Origin: Erysipelotrichaceae bacterium 66202529
GTDB taxonomy: Bacteria > Bacillota_I > Bacilli_A > Erysipelotrichales > Erysipelotrichaceae
Direction of reading: 5' to 3'
NCBI GenBank assembly: GCA_017161075.1
Contig: CP046174.1
Coordinates: 2,356,001-2,420,000, forward strand
DNA length: 64,000 nucleotides
Shown: positions 34,181 to 43,528 of the stretch, in pieces
Layout of the letters: each line of letters opens with the position of its first letter
Numbering within the stretch: position 1 is the stretch's first letter
Notes under the pieces: model-generated
Databases searched by the model: none
Seen by the model: only the letters and a program-made list of their open reading frames with translations
Told to the model about the DNA's origin: nothing
Translations under genes and position numbers: made by a program

Positions 34181-34878
34181 GCGATTTCCTGCAGAGCCGC
34201 AAGCTCCTCCTCATACAGGTACCGCCAGTCTCCCGGCGCAAGCTGTTCATCCAGCTGCAGCGGCCCCATCGCAATACGGCGAAGGTAAACAACCTCATTG
34301 CCGACAGCATGCAGCATACGCTTGACCTGATGAAAACGTCCCTCCTGGATATGCAGCAGTATCTGCGTTTCTTCAAGCAGCTCCACTCTTGCACATTGAA
34401 CGGGTTCCTCATCCAGAACGATACTGCCATCCTCCAGCCTTTTCTTATCCGCTTCCTGCAAAGGCTTTGCAAGCTGTACAAAATATGTCTTGACCACATG
34501 GTGCTTTGGTGAAAGCAGCCGATGTGCCAGCTTACCGTCATTCGTAATCAGCAGCAGTCCCTCGGTATCGATATCCAGCCTTCCTACCGGAAAGCAGTCT
34601 CTGGGAAGAATTGCATCAATGCAATCCAGCACCGTCTCATGTGTTGGATCACTGGTAGCACTGACCACATCCTGCGGCTTGTTTAACATGATATAAACAA
34701 CGGCTTCATAAACTACTTCTTCGCCATTCACACAGACTACATCGATTCCCTCCTGAATCCTTGTATCATCCTTGCGGCATTCCACATCATTGATTCGTAC
34801 AAGTCCTTTGCGAATCGCCTGCTTAACCTCCTTGCGGCTGCCATATCCGGCATGTGCCAGGTATTTATCGAGTCTCAT
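34177..34878 (-). CDS. rsuA: RsuA-family 16S rRNA pseudouridine synthase
   Basis: A 233-residue enzyme. The N-terminal S4 domain (MRLDKYLAHAGYGSRKEVKQAIRKG..) precedes the catalytic domain with the active Asp in GRLDIDTEGLLLITND. The motif GRFHQVKRML is also present. It is close in length to RsuA, which modifies 16S rRNA U516; target specificity is inferred. It lies between a flippase gene and folA with tiny gaps. Confidence 0.92.
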   Translation of the reverse strand: MRLDKYLAHAGYGSRKEVKQAIRKGLVRINDVECRKDDTRIQEGIDVVCVNGEEVVYEAVVYIMLNKPQDVVSATSDPTHETVLDCIDAILPRDCFPVGRLDIDTEGLLLITNDGKLAHRLLSPKHHVVKTYFVQLAKPLQEADKKRLEDGSIVLDEEPVQCARVELLEETQILLHIQEGRFHQVKRMLHAVGNEVVYLRRIAMGPLQLDEQLAPGDWRYLYEEELAALQEIA

Positions 34879-34881
34879 ACA

Positions 34882-36534
34882 TTATCTCCTTTTCATGCGC
34901 TTCCAAACTCTGGACAGATCCAGATGCAAAATGGTCTGCGGAATTGAAAAACAGTAGGTAATCGCGAAATAGACAAGCATGGCAAGAGAGCCATTGACCG
35001 CAAGCTGTAGAAGACTCATCATGCGACCTGCGCCATAGCCCTTTAAGCCGATGAAATCACAGCCTCTGGCAACCGCAAACAAAGCAGCCATCGCAAGCAG
35101 TATGACCAGCAGCTTATGCATTGTATACTTCCAGCGAATCTTATAGCGTGTCGTCAATGCATACATATCCATAAAAATCAACAGACCCATGGCTACGATG
35201 CTGGACAGAACGATTCCCCGATAACCGAAATATTTCAGCAGCGGGTATGCGATTGAAAATTTCACCACTACCATGATGGCGAGGTTGCGGATATTCAGTC
35301 TTCGCAAGCCTGCCGCCATAAGCAGCGACGTGAAAATCGGGCCAATCGTATTCAGGAAAGCCTCAATGGAGAACCATGACAAAATCTGTGCAAGCAGCTC
35401 CAGATTCTTTGGATCGGCAGGTGGAAATAAAATGGCATACAAAGGCTTCGCATAGACAAACAGACAGAAGGAAATCGGCAGACCGATATACAATACGATA
35501 TCCACACAGTCCCGGATGTTTTTCCGAACCAGCTTCAAATCATGATTGGTAAGTGCCGTCGTAATATGCGGTATGATGGCAGAGGAGAAGCCGGGTGCCA
35601 AAATCATCGGAATGGACATCAGCTTCAGCACACCGTAATTGATAGAGCCGCTGATGAGGAGAATTTCTGAATCCGTATTGCCATACGCCGTTAATCCGTT
35701 TTTTAGAAACAGCGTATTGACAATGGTATCACTATACCCCAGCACTGCTACAAGCAGATACGGAAATGCGATAAAAACAAGCTCTCTCAATATTTCCTTA
35801 CGGTCATTGTTTCCGGCAAGTTCCTGGCTTTTCGCAAGCCGCTTCAGCTCTTTCATTTGCTTTTTATCATACAGCTTCAGATGCATGATTGCCAGTATAG
35901 CGGATATGCTTGTGGAAATGACACCGAAATACAATGCCCAGACATTATCTTTATGCAGCGCATATACCGCAATCGCACTGGCACTCAGCAGAAAGGCTAC
36001 CCGGGCAACCTGTTCCAGAACCTGTGATAATGCATAGACCTCCATGTGCTTTAATCCCTGATAAAATCCACGGACACTTGAAAGCAGCGGTACAAAAAAC
36101 AAGGCGAAGGAAATCAGAATCAGCACCATCTGCATTGTTTCAACGCTTTTTCCTTCATCCGGAATGACGAGGGAGGCAAGCGGTGAAGAAAACAGAATGA
36201 CAAAAATCATCATGCCAAAGCCAAAGCAGGCCATCAGTGAGGCAGAGAGCTTTTTAATCAGCAAAGAGGTCTGATAGTCCCCTCTTGTGGAATATTTTGC
36301 AATCAGCGTAGCAATCGCAAAGGGAAAGCCTGCTGTACAAATATTCAGTAGATAGGAATAAATATTAAACGCCACCCCGTAATAGGCCAGATTATCCGCT
36401 GTTCCCAGCATGGAATTATAAGGGACTGCATAAAACAGCCCGATGAATTTCGCAAAAAAGATGCCGGCAGAACTGATCAGCCCTCCCGCTATAATTGACT
36501 GCTTCCGTTTGGAAACATCCATGTTCTTACTCAT
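34882..36534 (-). CDS. Polysaccharide/lipid flippase of the MATE/MurJ-like superfamily
   Basis: A 550-residue membrane protein with about 14 helices. The N-terminal sequence SIIAGGLISSAGIFFAKFIGLFYAVPYNSMLG and KYSTRGDYQTSLLIKK segment match the putative polysaccharide biosynthesis (SpoVB/YtgP/Amj-type) group, which translocates lipid-linked cell wall precursors. It may be a lipid II flippase. The start follows AAGGAT. It sits before rsuA and folA. Confidence 0.88.
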   Translation of the reverse strand: MSKNMDVSKRKQSIIAGGLISSAGIFFAKFIGLFYAVPYNSMLGTADNLAYYGVAFNIYSYLLNICTAGFPFAIATLIAKYSTRGDYQTSLLIKKLSASLMACFGFGMMIFVILFSSPLASLVIPDEGKSVETMQMVLILISFALFFVPLLSSVRGFYQGLKHMEVYALSQVLEQVARVAFLLSASAIAVYALHKDNVWALYFGVISTSISAILAIMHLKLYDKKQMKELKRLAKSQELAGNNDRKEILRELVFIAFPYLLVAVLGYSDTIVNTLFLKNGLTAYGNTDSEILLISGSINYGVLKLMSIPMILAPGFSSAIIPHITTALTNHDLKLVRKNIRDCVDIVLYIGLPISFCLFVYAKPLYAILFPPADPKNLELLAQILSWFSIEAFLNTIGPIFTSLLMAAGLRRLNIRNLAIMVVVKFSIAYPLLKYFGYRGIVLSSIVAMGLLIFMDMYALTTRYKIRWKYTMHKLLVILLAMAALFAVARGCDFIGLKGYGAGRMMSLLQLAVNGSLAMLVYFAITYCFSIPQTILHLDLSRVWKRMKRR

Positions 36535-36558
36535 ATAACGTATCCTTTCTCGTTCCCT

Positions 36559-37083
36559 TTATCCGTTCGTCTCAGTGTCCTTTTGCGCATAGTTGCTTGT
36601 AAAAAAGACACGGCTTGTATTTACCAGCTTGGAATCCTTCCAGGTAACCATGACCTGCAGGGTAAACTGGTCATGCTCTGAAATACCATCCAGAAAAATC
36701 TTGCTGACAAAGTTGCGGGCACCGTTTGCCTGATACGGAATCATGTTGAAGGAGGTTTTCGCATCGTCTCCCAGTAGTCCCAGACACGGATAAATGTTGC
36801 TGTTGCTGTCAAGCGCCGGATCGACTGCAATCGCCTGTATGTTGTACATCGCCACACGCGGATTGGATATAATAATTTCATACTGATAGCTGTTGTCCTT
36901 CTGCTTGAAAACCGTTAGCTTATAATCAAAGGGTATGATTTTTGATTCATTACCCTTATTATTTAACACAGCATCAATATAGCTTTCATAGTTTTTAATG
37001 CTCTCCTGTTCTTCTTTGCGTGCATCGCTGCAGCCGGAAAACAGCAGGAGGCAGATCAGACACCAAAGGGGGAATTTTCGCAT
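36559..37083 (-). CDS. Putative lipoprotein
   Basis: A 174-residue secreted protein. The signal MRKFPLWCLICLLLFSGC ends in lipobox FSGC (C18). The mature part has a beta-rich region (DYKLTVFKQKDNSYQYEIIISNP) and ends with SRVFFTSNYAQKDTETNG. I do not recognise the family. It lies 24 bases upstream of the flippase gene and may be cotranscribed. Confidence 0.72.
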   Translation of the reverse strand: MRKFPLWCLICLLLFSGCSDARKEEQESIKNYESYIDAVLNNKGNESKIIPFDYKLTVFKQKDNSYQYEIIISNPRVAMYNIQAIAVDPALDSNSNIYPCLGLLGDDAKTSFNMIPYQANGARNFVSKIFLDGISEHDQFTLQVMVTWKDSKLVNTSRVFFTSNYAQKDTETNG

Positions 37084-37182
37084 GGAATCACCTCTCGAGA
37101 TATTATAACATAAAGGTAGTGTTTAAGCCACATTTTATGAATCCGCAAGCCTGTGGAACTGTCCACAAAGGATACTTTTTAA

Positions 37183-37207
37183 TAAAAAAAGGAAGAAACC
37201 TCTTCCC
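37183..37207 (-). terminator. Terminator of the iron ABC transporter operon
   Basis: On the minus strand GGAAGA pairs with TCTTCC around GGTT, followed by T7. Confidence 0.85.
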
Positions 37208-37221
37208 TGTATATGTATGAT

Positions 37222-38025
37222 TCATAAATCTTGCAGTTCACTATTCCTTCGCAGCGTGTAATCCATACAGATTGGATAGCCGTATACATCCTTATGTACG
37301 ATTTCGGCATGAATATCATATAACTGCAGCAGCTGTTCTTCGCAGATAACCTCCCTTGCACTGCCGCTGCACAACAGACGCCCCTGCTTTAAGCCGAAGA
37401 TATGATCTGCAAATTTTGCGGCCTGATTCAGCTCATGGATCACCAGAACGATGGTCGTATGCTCCTTTGCATTCAGCTTTTTGAGCAGCTCCAGTATTTC
37501 CAGCTGATGCGCGATGTCCAGGTAGGTAGTCGGCTCATCCAGCAACAGGATTTCGGTTTTCTGTGCCAGGGCCATAGCAATCCACACCCGCTGCCGCTGG
37601 CCGCCGGAAAGCTGTTGCACATATGCATCTGCCAGAGTCTCAACCCCGGTCTTTTCCATTGCCCACTGTACAAGCTCATGATCCTTGCTCGTTAATGAGC
37701 GCATCGCCTTATGATACGGATAGCGTCCATACTGCACAAGCTCCCTTACGGTAATGCCTTCAGGAACGAGCGGTGACTGCGGCAGCAGCGCCAGCTGCTT
37801 TGCCACATCGCTGCGCTTTTTATCCCTTAAGGATTCCCCATTCAACAGAATTTCTCCCTTTCGTGCCGGAAGAATTCCCGCCATCGCCTTTAACAGCGTG
37901 GATTTCCCGCAGCCGTTGGGGCCGATCAGCATCGTGATCCTGCCGATGGGTATGTTCAGACTCACATCCTGTACGACATCCCTGCCATCATAGCCGGTGT
38001 ATAGATTATGTACCTCCAGTGTCAT
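37222..38025 (-). CDS. Iron-siderophore ABC transporter ATP-binding protein (FecE/FhuC-like)
   Basis: A 267-residue ATPase. Walker A is GPNGCGKST near residue 36, the signature LSGGQRQRVWIAMA near 137, Walker B ILLLDEPTTYLD, and the switch His in VIHELNQA. It energises import by the two FecCD permeases encoded upstream; the gap is one base. The H-loop and Q-loop are intact, so it should be functional. Confidence 0.95.
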   Translation of the reverse strand: MTLEVHNLYTGYDGRDVVQDVSLNIPIGRITMLIGPNGCGKSTLLKAMAGILPARKGEILLNGESLRDKKRSDVAKQLALLPQSPLVPEGITVRELVQYGRYPYHKAMRSLTSKDHELVQWAMEKTGVETLADAYVQQLSGGQRQRVWIAMALAQKTEILLLDEPTTYLDIAHQLEILELLKKLNAKEHTTIVLVIHELNQAAKFADHIFGLKQGRLLCSGSAREVICEEQLLQLYDIHAEIVHKDVYGYPICMDYTLRRNSELQDL

Positions 38026-38026
38026 A

Positions 38027-39040
38027 TTAACTCCTCCTGTCGAGCTTCATCATCAGATAAATAAAATACGGAATCCCAATCATGGAAACGAGGATTCCCA
38101 CCGGTACCTCCAGCGGCGAAAACAGATTTCTTGCCAGCATGTCTGCGACAATCAGCAAAATGGAGCTGATAGCTGCCGCAAGCGGGAACAGCAGACGGTG
38201 CCGCATGCCTGTCATGCGCAATGCGATCTGCGGCCCCAGCAATCCCAGAAATGCAATGTTTCCGGCAAACGCTGTTGCCAGGGCTGCCAGGGCTGCCGAG
38301 GCCGCAAGAAACAGAATCCGCTGTTTCTGGACTGCAACACCCAAGGCCTGTGCACCCTCCTCTCCCAGAGAGAGGATATCCAGCGTCCGGCTGTTGCACC
38401 ATACCCATATAAGCAGTACGACGATCAGCGGTGCACTGATAAGAATATAGCGCCAGCTGCTTCCCCACAAAGAACCGTTTGTCCACATCAGCACCTGATT
38501 AAAATCCCCCTTGCTCATCTGCAGCTGATAAAAGCTGATGAGTGCTGTGATTCCGGCATTGACACCGACACCGCTTAAAAGAAAGCGGATGGGACGGATA
38601 CCGCCGCGCCAGGAATAGACACAGACAAAGGCAGTCACACACAGGGCACCGGCGATTGCCAGCAGTGGCATCAGGAAGATTGTTCCAGCGGACAGACGAC
38701 TGTAATACGCAGTAGTTCCCGCGGATATCCACAGCACCACAAACAAGGCACTACCGGCATTGATACCGATCATGCCTGGCTCTGCCAGCGGATTTCTCGT
38801 AATCCCCTGTAAAATTGCACCGGACACGCCAAGCGCGCTGCCAACCAGAAGAGCTAATACGATACGAGGCAACCGTACCTGGAAGATTGCAAACTGCTGG
38901 GCCCGGCTTCCCTTTCCCAGCAGCGTTGCCGCAAGCTCTAAAGGATGGATAGAATAGCTGCCAGCCATGAGCGAAATCAGTATGACCGCCAGTAATACCA
39001 GCAGACACAGCCACAGCCTGTTTCTGTTTTTGTGAGTCAT
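38027..39040 (-). CDS. FecCD-family iron transporter permease (second)
   Basis: A 337-residue permease with about ten helices and motifs RLPRIVLALLVGSALGVSGAILQG and NPLAEPGMIGINAG, typical of the BtuC/FecCD family, plus the EEGAQALGV ATPase-contact loop. The ATG at 39040 overlaps the stop of the first permease by one base (TGATG) and has AGGAG eight bases upstream. A longer frame to 39067 is unlikely. Confidence 0.94.
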   Translation of the reverse strand: MTHKNRNRLWLCLLVLLAVILISLMAGSYSIHPLELAATLLGKGSRAQQFAIFQVRLPRIVLALLVGSALGVSGAILQGITRNPLAEPGMIGINAGSALFVVLWISAGTTAYYSRLSAGTIFLMPLLAIAGALCVTAFVCVYSWRGGIRPIRFLLSGVGVNAGITALISFYQLQMSKGDFNQVLMWTNGSLWGSSWRYILISAPLIVVLLIWVWCNSRTLDILSLGEEGAQALGVAVQKQRILFLAASAALAALATAFAGNIAFLGLLGPQIALRMTGMRHRLLFPLAAAISSILLIVADMLARNLFSPLEVPVGILVSMIGIPYFIYLMMKLDRRS

Positions 39041-40020
39041 CAGCTGCACTCCTTTCTGACAAGCCATAAAAATACCGGAATTCCCAGCAAGGCAGTAAAC
39101 AAACCGATGGGCAGCTCATAGGGCGCACTTATGGTTCTTGCGGCGATATCCGCAAAGACCAGCAGCACCCCGCCATACAAAAAGCTGAGCATTAGCATAC
39201 AGCGCATATTGCGTTTGATGATTCGGCGCAAAATATGCGGGATGAATAGACCGACAAAGCCGATATTCCCGGCAACCGCAACACACATTGCACACAGGGG
39301 GATCATAAGAAGGATGACCTTTTTTTTCAAGCTGCCAGCATTCACACCCAGCGTGATTGCCGCTTCATCACCGAGTGCCAGCAAGGCGACCTTATCACTC
39401 AGAAATGCAAATGCAGGTATGCAAAGCAGTGTCACTGCCAAAAGACCCCAAACAGAGCTCCACTGTGCCTGACGGAATCCGCCTGCTATCCAGAAGGCAA
39501 GCTCCTGGGAGCGGTTTTGTAGTAAAGCAGTAAGGGATGCAACGGAAAGGAAAAAGATACTCAACGCTGTTCCGGCCAATAGAATGCGCGATACATCGGG
39601 ATGCCGGGCATACGCTACGGTAAACAGAAACAGCAGCGCCCCGCTGACTCCGGCCCCCAGCAGCGCCATCCAGAAGCTGCCCGCCGTCTGTAAGACGGGA
39701 AACAGCCCGGCCAGTGCGACAAACATTACTGAGCCCTGTGTGATTCCTAAAACAGAGGGCTCTGCGATGGGATTGCGCAGAATCCCCTGCATCATCACCC
39801 CGCTGGAAGCCAGCAGACCCCCGCTTAGCAGGGCACTCAACGCACGCGGCAGGCGTACATCACGCACCAGCTGATCGTTTAATGTCCCCTGATAATCAAA
39901 CAAGGCATGTGAGATACCGGAAACGGGAATTTCCTTCGCCCCCATCATGATGGAACACATAATGCCAAGAAACAACAGCGTAACACCCATTGCTGTTGTT
40001 ATGAGAATCCTGCGCTGCAT
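39040..40020 (-). CDS. FecCD-family iron transporter permease (first)
   Basis: A 326-residue permease with the same family motifs: RLPRALSALLSGGLLASSGVMMQG, NPIAEPSVLGITQGS, and the GDEAAITLGV coupling loop. It would pair with the second permease as a heterodimer. It lies one base after the binding-protein gene. Confidence 0.94.
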   Translation of the reverse strand: MQRRILITTAMGVTLLFLGIMCSIMMGAKEIPVSGISHALFDYQGTLNDQLVRDVRLPRALSALLSGGLLASSGVMMQGILRNPIAEPSVLGITQGSVMFVALAGLFPVLQTAGSFWMALLGAGVSGALLFLFTVAYARHPDVSRILLAGTALSIFFLSVASLTALLQNRSQELAFWIAGGFRQAQWSSVWGLLAVTLLCIPAFAFLSDKVALLALGDEAAITLGVNAGSLKKKVILLMIPLCAMCVAVAGNIGFVGLFIPHILRRIIKRNMRCMLMLSFLYGGVLLVFADIAARTISAPYELPIGLFTALLGIPVFLWLVRKECS

Positions 40021-40021
40021 C

Positions 40022-40954
40022 TTACTTTACCAGCAGCTCCTGAACCTCATCCAGAAATACATCCCTGCCGATACTGCTGTATCCGATGTTGAAGTACGGG
40101 CTGGAAGGAAGGTTGATAACCTGCTTATTTTTCACTGCACGCATCTGTTTATATACACGGTTCTTTTCTAATGCCTTTCGATCCGAATCCGTCCCGACGA
40201 CGACCAGATAATCCGCATCCAGCTCTGCCAGTCCCTCATAGGATATGACCGGCAGACTGATGGAATCCTGCTTTGGCATATTGGCAGGCTTTTTCAATCC
40301 CATATCCTCATACAGCACACTTCCGATTCCGGCAGCATCAAATACAAACAGCTGTCCTCCACTTGCCAGCAAGGCCAGATAGGTTGCATCGCTGCCATTG
40401 GCCTTTTGTACTGCAATACCCTTCTGCTTTGCCTTTTCATCATAGCTTTTCAGCCACGCATCCGCTGCCTCCTCCTTCTGCATCATGCTTGCAAACGTTT
40501 TTACATCCTGCCGCCAGTCTGTCTGCGCCAGCTGTACCATGATGGTTGGCGCAATTTCCTTTAACTGCTCATACATTTTTTCCTGTACGTTGGATATGAT
40601 GATAAGATCCGGATCCAGGTTTAAAATTCCTTCTATATCCATGGCATCCTGCATGCTGTATCCCAGGATTTTTGCCCCCTGTAATGTATCCTTCAGGTAT
40701 GCCGGAAACACTGTGTAATCATAGGCATCTGAATTTGCAGTTCCAACCACGGAATAGCCAAGCAGAGATAAAATATCGCTGTTTCCGCTCAAATCCACGA
40801 TCCGCTTTGGCTGTGCAGGGATTTCCACCTTTCCCCTTGCATCCTGTACAGTAACGGTTTTATCCTTTGAGGATATCTCCTTTGTATTCTGACAGCCCGC
40901 TGTAAAGCCCAGCATAAGCATGCATACAAAGAGTATTCCTATACGCTTTTTCAT
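40022..40954 (-). CDS. Iron-siderophore ABC transporter substrate-binding lipoprotein
   Basis: A 310-residue FhuD/BtuF-fold protein. The signal ends with lipobox FTAGC (C21). It contains the family start of the mature domain (VTVQDARGKVEIPAQPKRIVDLSGN), a long central helix, and the C-terminal SSIGRDVFLDEVQELL. It delivers a ferric siderophore or heme-like ligand to the permeases. The ligand is not deducible. It is the first gene of a four-gene operon divergent from an AraC regulator. Confidence 0.92.
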   Translation of the reverse strand: MKKRIGILFVCMLMLGFTAGCQNTKEISSKDKTVTVQDARGKVEIPAQPKRIVDLSGNSDILSLLGYSVVGTANSDAYDYTVFPAYLKDTLQGAKILGYSMQDAMDIEGILNLDPDLIIISNVQEKMYEQLKEIAPTIMVQLAQTDWRQDVKTFASMMQKEEAADAWLKSYDEKAKQKGIAVQKANGSDATYLALLASGGQLFVFDAAGIGSVLYEDMGLKKPANMPKQDSISLPVISYEGLAELDADYLVVVGTDSDRKALEKNRVYKQMRAVKNKQVINLPSSPYFNIGYSSIGRDVFLDEVQELLVK

Positions 40955-41097
40955 ATGTGCTTCCTCCTTTATCTGTTAGCTTATTCTAACTTACGTGTGC
41001 CATTATAACAAACCCCATGATTCCGTGCAAGCATTTCACCTGATATCCTTATTTCATCACCCAGTAGCATTATAATCGTATCCGCTGCCGCACTCTG

Positions 41098-41103
41098 CTA
41101 TAA
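41098..41103 (+). promoter_or_regulatory. -10 box of the araC-type gene
   Basis: TATAAT lies 20 bases before the start codon, with CGGGAGG as ribosome site between. I see no convincing -35, in keeping with activator control. Confidence 0.5.
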
Positions 41104-41123
41104 TACTAGCCGGGAGGTTTTTT

Positions 41124-42122
41124 ATGTATACATCCACCAGCTCTACACAGTTTCTTGACCTGTTCACTCAGGAGCTTGATCTGCACATAACACAGCGCGA
41201 TGGGATCCGGTTTCTGCAGCAGAGAAATACAAAGCAGGGTATTTATCAGTATGGCATTCCTGGCTTATATGTATTCACGATAGCAGACTACACCATTCCC
41301 CATCACTTTTCCATACGCTTTGATCACGAGGAACGTCTGCTGCGCTTCGGTCTTGTCCAAAACGGCTCCACCAGCGTGCAGCTGCAGGATAAGCTGCCCT
41401 GTACACAGCAGCCAGCCGCCTTCCTAATCCGGGAGGAGCAGCCCTGCGGTATACAGACATGGGAGCCAAACGAGCACCTGCAGGGCATGGAATTTACACT
41501 TTACCCTGCCTTTTTGAACCAGCTTCATCAGCGTGGTTATTCTATATCGCTTCAGGAGCAGCTGATTGTCAATCACACCTATCACTATCTGCCTGCACAG
41601 CTCTACCCACTTTTGTATGAGCTAAAGCGGCTGCATGAGCAGCGAACGCTGACAGCTCTGTATACGGAAGGGGCACTCCTGCAATGTCTCAGTGTGCTGG
41701 AAAAGGAATATGTACAGCAGGAAGGCTTATGCCTAAAGCAGATGGATTATGGCGTTATCCGGCTTGGTGAGCGCACGATCCGACTGCAGGAGCATGATTA
41801 CAAAGCCATACAGCATGCACACAGACTGCTGCAGGAACAAATCAGTGACCCTCCGACGATCCATGCGCTCAGCAGGACGTTGCTGATTGATGAACAAAAG
41901 CTAAAGGCCGGGTTCCGGTATTATTATCATATGAGCATACGCGAATTTTCCATCTCCGTCAAAATGACACATGCCGCTGCCCTATTATGTACAAGTGAAT
42001 TATCTGTGCAGGAAATTGCAGAGCGTGTCGGATACCGCTATCCCTCCAGCTTTATTCAGACCTTTTCAAAGCTCTATCACTGTACTCCCCTCCAGTTTCG
42101 TCAGCGTGAAAAAAGCAGATAA
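41124..42122 (+). CDS. AraC family regulator of the iron transporter
   Basis: A 332-residue regulator. The C-terminal double HTH spans about residues 235-330 (SIREFSISVKMTHAAALLCTSELSVQEIAERVGYRYPSSFIQTFSKLYHCTPLQFRQ). The N-terminal 200 residues are a sensor region without cupin motifs that I can assign. It is divergent from the siderophore uptake operon, like ferric-siderophore-sensing AraC regulators of the YbtA/AlcR group. Self-activation and activation of the operon by imported siderophore are inferred. Confidence 0.9.
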   Translation: MYTSTSSTQFLDLFTQELDLHITQRDGIRFLQQRNTKQGIYQYGIPGLYVFTIADYTIPHHFSIRFDHEERLLRFGLVQNGSTSVQLQDKLPCTQQPAAFLIREEQPCGIQTWEPNEHLQGMEFTLYPAFLNQLHQRGYSISLQEQLIVNHTYHYLPAQLYPLLYELKRLHEQRTLTALYTEGALLQCLSVLEKEYVQQEGLCLKQMDYGVIRLGERTIRLQEHDYKAIQHAHRLLQEQISDPPTIHALSRTLLIDEQKLKAGFRYYYHMSIREFSISVKMTHAAALLCTSELSVQEIAERVGYRYPSSFIQTFSKLYHCTPLQFRQREKSR

Positions 42123-42145
42123 ATACATACAAATAAGTCTTAATA

Positions 42146-42186
42146 AAGCGAACTCCCTATCAAAAGGAGTCATTTGCTTTTTCTTT
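42146..42186 (+). terminator. Terminator after the araC-type gene
   Basis: ACTCC pairs with GGAGT, extended by AAGC/GCTT with an internal loop, followed by T5. Confidence 0.6.
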
Positions 42187-42215
42187 ATCTTCTTCAAAAG
42201 CATTCCTTATATGAC

Positions 42216-42251
42216 ACAAAATAAAACAGTCCGCGGACTGTTTTATTTTGT
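42216..42251. terminator. 36-bp perfect palindrome, bidirectional terminator
   Basis: Positions 42216-42233 are the exact reverse complement of 42234-42251, centred on CGCG. The A/T-rich outer arms give T-runs on both strands. The stop codon of the DUF1540 gene (42243-42245) lies inside the right arm. Confidence 0.75.
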
Positions 42252-42407
42252 ACATCTGCAGCGGAAGGATTTACATTCCGTTTCGTGACAATCGCTAGGA
42301 TGAACACAGTTATCACAGCAAACGCTGATCGTCTCTGCATTACATAATGCATCCTTGTTGTAAACACAATTGTGCACGCTGCACAGGATTTCTGTTTTTT
42401 TCTGCAT
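42243..42407 (-). CDS. DUF1540 domain small cysteine-rich protein
   Basis: A 54-residue protein not captured by length-limited gene calling. It has ten cysteines (C9, C14, C22, C30, C31, C34, C40, C45, C50, C52) and the DUF1540 pattern CSVHNCVYN..LCNAETISV followed by ETECKSF. It is probably a small metal-binding protein; in clostridia such genes are often sporulation-linked. GGAGGTG precedes the ATG. The stop is inside a terminator palindrome. It lies close to the Cse60 and dipicolinate genes on the same strand. Confidence 0.85.
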   Translation of the reverse strand: MQKKTEILCSVHNCVYNKDALCNAETISVCCDNCVHPSDCHETECKSFRCRCTK

Positions 42408-42450
42408 GGCTCACACCTCCACACAGTTAGTATGAACCCTTTTTAAAACT

Positions 42451-42630
42451 CTATGTGCTGAAAATCACCATTGCACTGAAACAGTAAATCTGTTCCTCCG
42501 CAAAATCACTTACCGCAGTGGAGAATTTAATATCCAGCAAGCGGATATCCGCATGCTCGCTCAAATAGGCATTCACTGCTTCTGTAAGATCATCCTCATG
42601 CTCCTCGTCAAACACCTTGATCTGTACCAT
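42451..42630 (-). CDS. Sporulation protein Cse60-like (DUF2758)
   Basis: A 59-residue protein beginning MVQIKVFDEEHEDDLTEAVNAYL, which matches the small Cse60 family known as a sigma-E-dependent sporulation gene in Bacillus. It has a beta-alpha-beta pattern and ends with YCFSAMVIFST. I use ATG 42630; a GTG nine bases upstream is also possible. Proximity to the dipicolinate synthase genes supports a sporulation role. Confidence 0.75.
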   Translation of the reverse strand: MVQIKVFDEEHEDDLTEAVNAYLSEHADIRLLDIKFSTAVSDFAEEQIYCFSAMVIFST

Positions 42631-42669
42631 CTGCTTCACCGCATTTATACTAGCATATCACATACGCAA

Positions 42670-43524
42670 TCACTGTCGATATAGCGCAGCGCAGCTCTGT
42701 ATTTTTTCTTGTGCCGCTGCACTAACCGCTACCAGCGGCAGGCGCAGAATATTTTCACATTCATCCAGTGTATGCAGCATGTATTTCACAGGTGCCGGGG
42801 ATGCCTCACAAAAGGTCAGGGATGCAAGCTCATACAGCTGCTTCCGCAATTTGTTGTCAACTCTGCCCTCATCACAAAAGCTGCGCAGTTTTCGCATACA
42901 GACATGTCCCATAACGGAAATAAGGCCGTCCATCCCGGCATCAAAGCCCTCATCGAAGAAGCCGTCCTCTCCGCTGTAAATCTGAAAAGCAGGATGCTGT
43001 GCCTTCAGCCTTTTTACGGTATCCAGATTGGAGCATGCCTGCTTCAAAGCGGTTATGTTGTCATGGGTATTCAAAAGATCATGGATGGTTTCCTGTGTCA
43101 GCTCCACACCGGTTCGTGAGGGTACATTATACAGCATGATATTTGTATGCACTGCAGAAGCGATTGCATCATAATGCGCATACAGACCGGCAGCATTCGG
43201 CTTGCTGTAGTAGGGCGTCACAAGCAATACACCATCAATATCCTCTTTTTCTGCCTGCTTGCAGGCAAGAATCGTTGCCGCTGTATCATTGCTGCCGCAG
43301 CCATACCAAATCTGTGCACGATGCTTCACCTTCCGTATGACATGACGAAGGATGGAAAGCTTTTCATTGTGTGAAAGCGTTGGTGTTTCCGCTGTTGTAC
43401 CACATACGATAAAGCCGTCACAGCCCTCCTTCATGAGCCTGTGCACAATACGATCCAATGCCTTGTAATCCACCTTGTTCTCTTCGGTAAACGGTGTCAC
43501 CAAAGCAACCATCAGTTGTTTCAT
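42670..43524 (-). CDS. dapA: 4-hydroxy-tetrahydrodipicolinate synthase
   Basis: Condenses pyruvate and aspartate semialdehyde, first step of the lysine/dipicolinate branch. It has 284 residues. The Thr pair is in CGTTAETPTLSHNEK, the Tyr in LYNVPSRTG, and the Schiff-base Lys in ALKQACSN. The start at 43524 lies four bases after the dpaB stop; an open extension upstream only reads dpaB out of frame. As third gene of dpaA-dpaB-dapA it should feed dipicolinate synthesis during sporulation. Confidence 0.94.
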   Translation of the reverse strand: MKQLMVALVTPFTEENKVDYKALDRIVHRLMKEGCDGFIVCGTTAETPTLSHNEKLSILRHVIRKVKHRAQIWYGCGSNDTAATILACKQAEKEDIDGVLLVTPYYSKPNAAGLYAHYDAIASAVHTNIMLYNVPSRTGVELTQETIHDLLNTHDNITALKQACSNLDTVKRLKAQHPAFQIYSGEDGFFDEGFDAGMDGLISVMGHVCMRKLRSFCDEGRVDNKLRKQLYELASLTFCEASPAPVKYMLHTLDECENILRLPLVAVSAAAQEKIQSCAALYRQ

Positions 43525-43528
43525 AAGT

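Noticed and set aside
42216-42251. Palindrome as an insertion-sequence end or attachment site
   Set aside because: No transposase, integrase or direct repeats nearby; terminator function explains it.
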